A stretch of DNA of 63,064 bases from Porphyromonadaceae bacterium UBA7042 (GTDB lineage Bacteria; Bacteroidota; Bacteroidia; Bacteroidales; Muribaculaceae). A program made the translations under genes and the position numbers. The stretch is taken from positions 1,220 to 64,283 of the forward strand of contig DLAR01000074.1 of assembly GCA_002494015.1 (NCBI GenBank), in the 5' to 3' direction. The stretch's first letter is position 1, and each line of letters opens with the position of its first letter. This document shows, in pieces, positions 7,774 to 15,271 of the stretch. The notes beneath the pieces are model-generated. The model worked only from the letters and a program-made list of their open reading frames with translations. It made no database searches and had not been told where the DNA came from.

Positions 7774-10700
7774 ATGGCTTTTAGAAAAGACAACAAAATA
7801 AAAACCGGTTTTTCCAAAATCTCCATCGGCCTTGCTTCGCCCGAGGAAATTCTGGAAAAGTCGTCAGGCGAGGTGCTTAAACCCGAGACCATCAACTACC
7901 GCACCTACAAGCCCGAGCGCGACGGCCTGTTCTGCGAGCGCATCTTCGGTCCTGTAAAGGACTATGAGTGCCACTGCGGCAAGTACAAGCGCATCCGCTA
8001 CAAGGGCATCGTCTGCGACCGTTGCGGTGTCGAGGTTACCGAGAAAAAAGTCCGCCGTGAACGCATGGGCCACATCAAGCTCGTCGTTCCCGTCGCTCAT
8101 ATATGGTATTTCCGCTCACTCCCCAACAAAATCGGTTACCTGCTCGGACTTCCCTCCAAGAAACTCGACGCAGTGATTTACTATGAGCGTTACGTCGTCA
8201 TCAACCCCGGTGTTGCCGAAGGTGTTGAGAAACTCGACCTCCTCACCGAGGAAGAATATTTCGACATCATCGACAAGCTCCCCCGCGAAAACCAGCTCCT
8301 TGAAGACACCGACCCCAACAAGTTTGTGGCCAAGATGGGTGCCGAAGCCATCTATGACCTGCTCAAAGACCTCAACCTTGACGACCTCTCTTACGCCCTC
8401 CGCGACCAAGCCAATGCCGAAGGCTCGCAGCAGCGCAAGACCGAGGCCCTCAAGCGTCTTCAGGTTGTAGAATCGTTCCGCGCGTCGCGTGAGCGCAACC
8501 GTCCCGAGTGGATGATACTTCAGGCCGTCCCCGTGATTCCCCCTGAACTCCGCCCCCTCGTGCCCCTCGACGGCGGCCGTTTCGCTACCAGCGACCTCAA
8601 CGACCTCTACCGCCGCGTGATTATCCGCAATAACCGTCTGAAACGACTCATCGAAATAAAGGCCCCCGAAGTGATTCTCCGCAACGAGAAACGTATGCTT
8701 CAGGAGGCAGTTGACTCGCTGCTTGACAACTCACGCAAGTCGTCGGCAGTCAAGACCGAGGCCAACCGTCCCCTCAAGTCTCTTTCCGACAGCCTCAAAG
8801 GCAAGCAGGGACGTTTCCGTCAGAACCTTCTCGGTAAGCGTGTCGACTACTCGGCACGTTCCGTAATCGTCGTCGGACCCGAATTGAAAATGCATGAGTG
8901 CGGTCTTCCCAAAAACATGGCCGCCGAGCTTTATAAACCCTTCGTTATCCGCAAGCTCATCGAGCGCGGCATCGTCAAGACAGTCAAGTCGGCCAAGAAG
9001 ATTGTCGACCGCAAGGAACCCGTCGTTTGGGACATCCTCGAATATGTGATGAAGGGCCACCCCGTCCTGCTCAACCGTGCCCCCACCCTTCACCGTCTCG
9101 GTATTCAGGCATTCCAGCCCAAGATGATCGAGGGTAAGGCAATCCAGCTCCACCCCCTCGCATGTACCGCGTTCAACGCCGACTTCGACGGTGACCAGAT
9201 GGCCGTCCACTTGCCCCTCGGCAACGAGGCCATCCTCGAAGCACAGCTCCTCATGCTCGGCTCTCACAACATTCTCAACCCCGCCAACGGCGCGCCTATC
9301 ACCGTACCCTCTCAGGACATGGTGCTCGGTCTCTACTACATCACAAAGCTCCGCAAAGGCGACAAGGGAGAAGGCTTGAAGTTCTACGGCCCCGAAGAAG
9401 CTGAAATTGCCTACAATGAAGGCCGCGTGACTCTCCACGCACCCGTTTCAATCGTTGTCGACGACATCGACGAAAACGGAAACCCCGTCAAGCACCTCGT
9501 CGAGAACACCTCGGTCGGCCGTGTGCTTGTCAACCAGTATGTCCCCAAGGAAATCGGCTACGTCAACGAAATTCTGTCCAAGAAATCGCTCCGTACAATC
9601 ATTTCCAAAGTTATCAAATATTGCGGTATCCCCCGCTCGGCACAGTTCCTTGACGACATCAAGAACCTCGGTTACTACATGGCATTCAAGGGCGGTCTGT
9701 CGTTCAACCTCGGCGACGTGCTTATCCCCGCCGAGAAAGAACAGTATGTCAACGAGGGTTACGAGCAGGTTCAGGAAGTGATGAACAACTACTCTATGGG
9801 CTTCATCACCAACAACGAACGCTACAATCAGATTATCGACATCTGGACCCACGTCAACTCGCGTCTTGCCGACACGCTCATGAAGCAGATATCCTCTGAC
9901 CAGCAGGGATTCAACCCCGTCTACATGATGCTCGACTCCGGCGCCCGTGGTTCTAAAGACCAGATTCGTCAGCTCTCCGGTATGCGTGGCCTTATGGCCA
10001 AACCCCAGAAGAGTGGTGCCGAGGGTGGTCAGATTATTGAAAACCCGATTCTCGCTAACTTCAAGGAAGGTCTTTCGGTACTCGAATACTTCATTTCGAC
10101 CCACGGTGCCCGAAAGGGTCTTGCCGACACCGCCTTGAAGACTGCCGACGCCGGTTATCTTACCCGCCGTCTTGTCGACGTGGCCCACGACGTTATCGTC
10201 AACGAGGTTGACTGCGGAACTCTCCGCGGCCTCGTCTGCACCGAAATCAAGAACAACGACGAGGTTGTTGCATCGCTCGGCGAGCGCATCCTTGGCCGCG
10301 TCTCGGTTCACGACATCGTCGACCCCCTCACAGGTGAGCTTATCGTGGCCGCCGGCGAGGAAATCAACGACGCCGCAGCCGACCGCATCAACGAGTCACC
10401 CATCGAGAGCGTTGAAATCCGCTCGGTACTCACCTGCGAGTCCAAGAAAGGTGTCTGCGCCAAGTGCTACGGCCGCAACCTTGCCACCCACCGCCTCGTT
10501 CAGATTGGCGAGGCTGTCGGCGTAATCGCGGCCCAGTCAATCGGTGAACCCGGTACCCAGCTGACACTCCGTACATTCCACGTCGGTGGTGTCGCCTCCA
10601 ATATCGCCGCCGTTTCTTCAATCACATCGCGTTACGACGGTATCCTCGAAATCGACGAGCTCCGCACCGTCAAGACCGACGAGGTTGATGCCAACGGCCG

Positions 10701-12063
10701 CAATGTGGAAGTCGTTATCGGACGTCTGGCCGAAATGCGTATCATCGACCCCAAGACAAAGATGATGCTCACCAACGCCAACATCCCCTACGGCGCAAAA
10801 CTTTACTTTGACAGCGAAGCCGCTATCAAGAAAGGCGACGTAATCTGCGAATGGGACCCCTTCAACGCCGTCATCGTCAGCGAGGCAGGCGGTCGCGTAG
10901 AATACGTCAACCTGACTGAAAATATCACCTACCGCGTCGATGCCGACGAACAGACCGGTCTCCGCGAAAAGATTATCATCGAGTCCAAGGACAAAGGCAA
11001 AGTGCCCGAAGCCAACATTCTCGACGAAAACGGACAGGTTGTCAAGACCTATGCACTTCCTGTGGGCGCCCACCTCATGGTCGACGAGGGTGCAGTCCTG
11101 AAACCCGGCGAAATTTTCGTCAAGATACCTCGCGCTGCCGGATCGGCCGGTGACATCACCGGTGGTCTTCCCCGTGTTACCGAGTTGTTCGAGGCCCGTA
11201 ACCCCTCTAACCCCGCAATCGTTTCTGAAATCGACGGCGAGGTTAAGTTTGGCAAAGTTAAGCGCGGCAACCGTGAAATCTCGGTTACATCCAAGCTCGG
11301 CGAAGTCAAGAAGTACCTCGTGCCCCTGTCCAAGCAGATTCTTGTTCAGGAAAACGACTATGTGCGCGCCGGCACACCCCTCTCCGACGGTGCCATCACC
11401 CCGGCTGACATCCTCAACATCATGGGTCCGACAGCCGTTCAGGAATACATCGTCAACGAGGTTCAGGACGTGTACCGCATGCAGGGTGTGAAAATCAACG
11501 ACAAGCACTTCGAGGTAATCGTGCGTCAGATGATGCGCAAGGTCAACATCCTCGATCCCGGAGACACCAACTTCTTGGAACAGCAGGTTGTCGACAAGCG
11601 CGCCTTCATGGACGAGAACGACCGCATCTGGGGCAAGAAAGTTGTCACCGATGCCGGCGACAGCGAAAACCTCAAGCCCGGTCAGATTATCACCGCCCGC
11701 CGTCTGCGCGACGAAAACTCTGCCCTCAAGCGTCGCGACCTCCGTCCCGTCATCGTGCGTGACGCGGTTCCCGCCACTTCCGAGCAGACCCTTCAGGGTA
11801 TCACCCGCGCCGCCCTTCAGACAACCAGCTTCATGTCGGCCGCTTCATTCCAAGAAACGACCAAGGTGCTCAACGAAGCCGCTATCAACGGCAAGGTCGA
11901 CACCCTCGAAGGCATGAAGGAAAACGTTATCTGCGGACATCTCATCCCCGCAGGTACAGGTCTCCGAGCCTACGAGCGCATCGTAGTCGGCGGCAAGGAC
12001 GACATTGAAGACGTCTTCGCCTCAAGCAACGAAATCATCGACGTTACCGCTATCGAAAAATAA
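7774..12063 (+). CDS. rpoC: DNA-directed RNA polymerase subunit beta'
   Basis: The 1429-residue protein is the beta' subunit. The N-terminal zinc ribbon has paired cysteines in ECHCGKYKRIRYKGIVCDRC (about residues 66-85). The catalytic NADFDGDQ motif, whose three Asp bind the active-site magnesium, is near residue 467. A second zinc site with CESKKGVCAKCYGR is near residue 888, followed by the trigger-loop region with IGEPGTQLTLRTFH. The length is usual for Bacteroidota. It ends the operon, with a strong terminator 20 bases after the stop. Confidence 0.99.
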   Translation: MAFRKDNKIKTGFSKISIGLASPEEILEKSSGEVLKPETINYRTYKPERDGLFCERIFGPVKDYECHCGKYKRIRYKGIVCDRCGVEVTEKKVRRERMGHIKLVVPVAHIWYFRSLPNKIGYLLGLPSKKLDAVIYYERYVVINPGVAEGVEKLDLLTEEEYFDIIDKLPRENQLLEDTDPNKFVAKMGAEAIYDLLKDLNLDDLSYALRDQANAEGSQQRKTEALKRLQVVESFRASRERNRPEWMILQAVPVIPPELRPLVPLDGGRFATSDLNDLYRRVIIRNNRLKRLIEIKAPEVILRNEKRMLQEAVDSLLDNSRKSSAVKTEANRPLKSLSDSLKGKQGRFRQNLLGKRVDYSARSVIVVGPELKMHECGLPKNMAAELYKPFVIRKLIERGIVKTVKSAKKIVDRKEPVVWDILEYVMKGHPVLLNRAPTLHRLGIQAFQPKMIEGKAIQLHPLACTAFNADFDGDQMAVHLPLGNEAILEAQLLMLGSHNILNPANGAPITVPSQDMVLGLYYITKLRKGDKGEGLKFYGPEEAEIAYNEGRVTLHAPVSIVVDDIDENGNPVKHLVENTSVGRVLVNQYVPKEIGYVNEILSKKSLRTIISKVIKYCGIPRSAQFLDDIKNLGYYMAFKGGLSFNLGDVLIPAEKEQYVNEGYEQVQEVMNNYSMGFITNNERYNQIIDIWTHVNSRLADTLMKQISSDQQGFNPVYMMLDSGARGSKDQIRQLSGMRGLMAKPQKSGAEGGQIIENPILANFKEGLSVLEYFISTHGARKGLADTALKTADAGYLTRRLVDVAHDVIVNEVDCGTLRGLVCTEIKNNDEVVASLGERILGRVSVHDIVDPLTGELIVAAGEEINDAAADRINESPIESVEIRSVLTCESKKGVCAKCYGRNLATHRLVQIGEAVGVIAAQSIGEPGTQLTLRTFHVGGVASNIAAVSSITSRYDGILEIDELRTVKTDEVDANGRNVEVVIGRLAEMRIIDPKTKMMLTNANIPYGAKLYFDSEAAIKKGDVICEWDPFNAVIVSEAGGRVEYVNLTENITYRVDADEQTGLREKIIIESKDKGKVPEANILDENGQVVKTYALPVGAHLMVDEGAVLKPGEIFVKIPRAAGSAGDITGGLPRVTELFEARNPSNPAIVSEIDGEVKFGKVKRGNREISVTSKLGEVKKYLVPLSKQILVQENDYVRAGTPLSDGAITPADILNIMGPTAVQEYIVNEVQDVYRMQGVKINDKHFEVIVRQMMRKVNILDPGDTNFLEQQVVDKRAFMDENDRIWGKKVVTDAGDSENLKPGQIITARRLRDENSALKRRDLRPVIVRDAVPATSEQTLQGITRAALQTTSFMSAASFQETTKVLNEAAINGKVDTLEGMKENVICGHLIPAGTGLRAYERIVVGGKDDIEDVFASSNEIIDVTAIEK

Positions 12064-12082
12064 AAGATAGTCCCCACTATAA

Positions 12083-12120
12083 ACAACGCCGCCGTTACGC
12101 TTGTGTAACGGCGGCGTTGT
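12083..12120 (+). terminator. Terminator of the rpoBC operon
   Basis: A perfect 16-bp stem pairs 12083-12098 with 12105-12120 around a 6-base loop and is followed by a weak T-rich tail (CGTTTC). The next 117 bases hold no gene. They contain a 10-bp inverted repeat (12171-12180 with 12224-12233) in low-complexity sequence before the stop of the convergent nuclease gene. Confidence 0.85.
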
Positions 12121-12237
12121 CGTTTCATAAAATTAAAGATGTACAGACGTATGAACGTTTGAACAGATGACTGAATGGTCTTATGAGTTGACTGATGTCA
12201 TATTACTGAGTGATTGAATGATTGACCATTCAGATAA

Positions 12238-13341
12238 TCAGTCATCCGATACATCATCGTATGTGTCTATGACGTTCTGCAATTCAGCCTCGGAAGGGAG
12301 CAACTTTGCCGCTTTCTCAGAAATAAATTCTTTAAGCTGATATTCGGCAACCCCAAGCGGCTGATTCATTCCTCGGAACGACCATTCAACAACCGTATCA
12401 TCTTTCGACTTGCAGATAAGCAATCCTATTGTCGGGTTGTCATCAGATTGCTTCATCAGTTCATCAACCGCTGACACATAGAAATTTAATTTTCCGGCGA
12501 AGTCAGGAATAAACGGAACGACCTTAAGCTCACAAACGATATAAGATTTAAGCCTTGTATGGTAAAAAATCATATCGGGAATGAATGTTTGGCCTTCAGG
12601 CATCTTCAACTCCATCTGACGACCGACATACGCGAACCCTTGTCCTAACTCAAGAAGAAATCTGGTGATGTTGGCCGCAAGTTCATCTTCCAATTGTTTC
12701 TCAGTCATAATTTTCTTGTCAATGAATCTGAAATCATAAGGACTCTTCAATATGGCTTTTGCGAGACCGCTATATGGAGCCGGCAACTTCTCATCGAAAT
12801 TGGTAAGGGCATGACCGCGTTTCCCATAGAGATTATCATCTATTTCGGCATCAAGTTCAGGACGGCTCCAATCATTTCTTATGGTTTCATCAATATAGAA
12901 AAGAGCCTCTTCAACAGATTTGCTACGAGTAAAGATGACTATGTGATGTCCCCACGGAACCATGCCGAAATCAGCAGGCATATCAAATTCGTCAACGACT
13001 CGTTGACGAATTGTAGCCCTTTGATTATAAAACTCATACCAGCGTTTGGCATACTTGATATTAGTGACGGAAAAACCTGTCTGACCGGGGAAAGCTGTCT
13101 TGAGGTCAAGACTCAGACAATCGAAGAACGCGGTTCCCCATTTGGCTGTTTCGTGAAGTCTTGAAATATCCCGACCCATAGACCAGTAATATTCCAGCAT
13201 TGTCGTGTTGACCTTGACGGCAGCCTTTATCTGCGACTTCCGAAAACGTTTTTTTAGCGAACTCAAAAGCTGCGCATATTCCTTACCCGCGATAATGGTA
13301 TCACGTTTCACAAATGCCGGTTTGTTGTTTGTCTTTGCCAT
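12238..13341 (-). CDS. YhcG/DUF1016-family PD-(D/E)XK nuclease
   Basis: The 367-residue protein has the YhcG layout: an N-terminal helical DUF1016 part with WSMGRDIS (about residues 53-60), a VPWGHH motif (128-133) like the family's PWGH signature, and a C-terminal PD-(D/E)XK nuclease fold. Candidate catalytic residues are Pro255-Asp256 and Glu271-x-Lys273. The family is linked to DNA processing and is often found near restriction or mobile genes, but its role is not settled. No restriction gene is next to it. It shares a divergent promoter region with the META lipoprotein; the -7 box lies about 170 bases upstream of its ATG. Confidence 0.85.
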   Translation of the reverse strand: MAKTNNKPAFVKRDTIIAGKEYAQLLSSLKKRFRKSQIKAAVKVNTTMLEYYWSMGRDISRLHETAKWGTAFFDCLSLDLKTAFPGQTGFSVTNIKYAKRWYEFYNQRATIRQRVVDEFDMPADFGMVPWGHHIVIFTRSKSVEEALFYIDETIRNDWSRPELDAEIDDNLYGKRGHALTNFDEKLPAPYSGLAKAILKSPYDFRFIDKKIMTEKQLEDELAANITRFLLELGQGFAYVGRQMELKMPEGQTFIPDMIFYHTRLKSYIVCELKVVPFIPDFAGKLNFYVSAVDELMKQSDDNPTIGLLICKSKDDTVVEWSFRGMNQPLGVAEYQLKEFISEKAAKLLPSEAELQNVIDTYDDVSDD

Positions 13342-13508
13342 ATTCAGATGTTTTAGCGGGAATCCAATAAGAAGTTGACTAATGTTAAGGCACTTCTGAC
13401 AGCAAGTTTAGAAAATATGCCTCGCTCTAACATTGTCATGATTATGTCCTATTATTGAAAAGGAGGTATCATTTGTTGATAGAAAGATGGTTACAAGAGA
13501 ATGAGTAT

Positions 13509-13558
13509 GCAAATTTATCACTTTATTTCGATATATAGAGAAAAGTATGTTATCTTTG
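13509..13558. promoter_or_regulatory. Divergent promoter pair (copy A of a 50-base repeat)
   Basis: A minus-strand -7 box TAAATTTG is read from 13517 to 13510, towards the YhcG gene. A plus-strand box TATCTTTG lies at 13551-13558, towards the META lipoprotein, with a TTTC -33-like element 21 bases upstream. The block matches 15198-15247 at 41 of 50 positions. Confidence 0.7.
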
Positions 13559-13589
13559 CATGTTTAACTAATATAATAATATTGATTCT

Positions 13590-14090
13590 ATGAACTTGCA
13601 GATTAAATCACTTTTTATCGCTGTCGCTGCGGCTGTGGCTGTGGCGGCGGGAATTGCCGGTTGTTCCGGCAATAAGGATAGTAAGGCTGATGCCGCTGCG
13701 GCTGAACCGCAGATTGAGACGGCTGCGGCCGATGTCAGAGGACAATGGTATATCGAAAACATCATCTTCAGCGATTCCGACTATGTGCGCCCCGACGAGG
13801 CTGTGCCCGGTGTCAGCCAGTATATGGTTTTTGAAGACAGCACCTTCTTCATCAGAACCAATTGTAACTCGATATCGGGCCCATACTCGATAAAGGGTGA
13901 CTCCATCATTCTCGGTGACGGTCCTATGACTGAAATGGCATGCGACAACATGGCTGTCGAAGATGCCTTGCGCCGGATTCTCCCCGCGATATCCACGATA
14001 GAAGTTCAGAGCGACTCGGTGATCAGGCTCAATGGCTCAACCCCCGCCGAGTGTATCCTGTTGCATAAGGCCGCGGCTGAAATAAAGTAA
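13590..14090 (+). CDS. META-domain (HslJ-like) lipoprotein
   Basis: The 166-residue protein starts with a lipoprotein signal peptide whose lipobox ends GIAGC, with Cys25 as the lipidation site. An Ala-rich linker leads to a META/HslJ domain at about residues 50-160. Hallmarks are the GQWYIENI strand, the NCNSISGPYSIKGDSI segment and TEMAC. HslJ-type proteins are surface or periplasmic proteins of unclear function, some tied to heat or antibiotic stress. It has its own promoter about 30 bases upstream and is convergent with the alcohol dehydrogenase, 10 bases apart. Confidence 0.8.
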   Translation: MNLQIKSLFIAVAAAVAVAAGIAGCSGNKDSKADAAAAEPQIETAAADVRGQWYIENIIFSDSDYVRPDEAVPGVSQYMVFEDSTFFIRTNCNSISGPYSIKGDSIILGDGPMTEMACDNMAVEDALRRILPAISTIEVQSDSVIRLNGSTPAECILLHKAAAEIK

Positions 14091-14100
14091 CCCGATACAG

Positions 14101-15147
14101 TCAGCCGGGGTGGATGGCGGTTTTGATGACATGGTCGTCTCTGCGGGCAAACAGATTGTAGGCTTCCTGTATGCGGCTGAGAGGATAGCGGTGTGTAATC
14201 AGGTGGGTTGTGTCAATCTTCTCCTCTGATATGAGCTGCATGATTCTGTCGCAGTCGCAGGCATCCACCCCGCCTGTCTTGAATGTCAGATTTTTGCCAT
14301 ACATCCACGGCAGCGGAAGTATCTGCTCTTTTTCATACAGGGCTACGACCGTGACGATGGCATTGGGACGGGCGCAACGCCATGCCAGTTCAAAAGTGTC
14401 ATTGCCTCCCGCGACCTCAATCACCCGGTCGGCACCACGCCCATCAGTCAGCCGGTCAAGAACATCCCCGCATTCCGATGGAGCGACCACCGTGACTTCG
14501 GGGTAATGCCGCCCGATAAATTCGCGTCGCTCCCAATCGGTTCCACAGACTACAATCCGTCGGGGATTATAGAGCTTTACACACTCAAGGGTACATAGCC
14601 CCGTCGGTCCGGCTCCGATAATCATCACGGTGTCTTCATGAGAAATCTCTGAAATCTTGGCTGCCCAATAGCCTGTCGCGAGAATGTCGCCGACAAACAG
14701 AGCCTGCTCGTCGCTCACTCCGGCCGGTATCGGGGTCAGGCCGTTGTCAGCGTAGGGAACGCGCACATATTCGGCCTGCCCGCCGTCGATGCGGCATCCG
14801 AGCATCCAGCCACCCGACGTGCAGTTGTTGACATATCCCCGCTTGCAATAGAAACACTCGCCGCAGAATGTCTCGACATTCACGGCGACCCGGTCGCCCG
14901 GTCTGACCTTCTTGACCTCGGGCCCGACAGCCTCTACTGTCCCGACCAATTCGTGTCCCACCGTGATGCCTGTCTTGGCTTGGGGAACCGCCCCGTGCAG
15001 GATGTGAAGGTCCGACGAGCAGATGCTCGAAAGAGTGACCTTCACCACAGCGTCTTTCGGGTCGATAATTGCCGGTTTCTGCTTCTCGATCAGTTCAAAC
15101 CGCCCCGGCGCGGTATATGTCAATGCGTTCATTCTTTCTGTGTTCAT
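14101..15147 (-). CDS. Zinc-dependent alcohol dehydrogenase (MDR family)
   Basis: This 348-residue enzyme is a medium-chain zinc alcohol dehydrogenase. Catalytic zinc ligands are Cys43 and the GHE motif at 64-66. The structural zinc cysteines are C95, C98, C101 and C109. A Rossmann GAGPTG motif for NAD(P) follows. The substrate cannot be read from sequence; secondary alcohols or short aldehydes are plausible. ATG at 15147 is chosen because the frame open further upstream (to 15228) runs through the minus-strand -7 box. A second ATG at 15132 is also possible. Confidence 0.85.
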   Translation of the reverse strand: MNTERMNALTYTAPGRFELIEKQKPAIIDPKDAVVKVTLSSICSSDLHILHGAVPQAKTGITVGHELVGTVEAVGPEVKKVRPGDRVAVNVETFCGECFYCKRGYVNNCTSGGWMLGCRIDGGQAEYVRVPYADNGLTPIPAGVSDEQALFVGDILATGYWAAKISEISHEDTVMIIGAGPTGLCTLECVKLYNPRRIVVCGTDWERREFIGRHYPEVTVVAPSECGDVLDRLTDGRGADRVIEVAGGNDTFELAWRCARPNAIVTVVALYEKEQILPLPWMYGKNLTFKTGGVDACDCDRIMQLISEEKIDTTHLITHRYPLSRIQEAYNLFARRDDHVIKTAIHPG

Positions 15148-15197
15148 AATTTTCCAAGCGAGATTCTGTTTTTTACGTTGCTCGTTCACCTTGATGT

Positions 15198-15247
15198 GCA
15201 AATTTATCACTTTCTTTCGGTATTTCAAGAAAAGCGTTGTATCTTTG
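15198..15247. promoter_or_regulatory. Divergent promoter pair (copy B of the 50-base repeat)
   Basis: A minus-strand box TAAATTTG (15206 to 15199) serves the alcohol dehydrogenase. A plus-strand box TATCTTTG (15240-15247) serves the TPR gene, with TTTC 21 bases upstream of it. Spacing and most bases equal those of 13509-13558. Confidence 0.75.
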
Positions 15248-15271
15248 TGAGGTAAAAAAGATTAGAGAATT

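Noticed and set aside
9448..10311. 287-codon open frame on the minus strand
   Set aside because: It lies fully inside rpoC, antisense, has no recognisable domain, and arises from GC-rich codon use in the real gene.
12121..12237. MITE or attachment site after rpoC
   Set aside because: Only one 10-bp inverted repeat in low-complexity sequence; no end structure, target duplication or integrase nearby.
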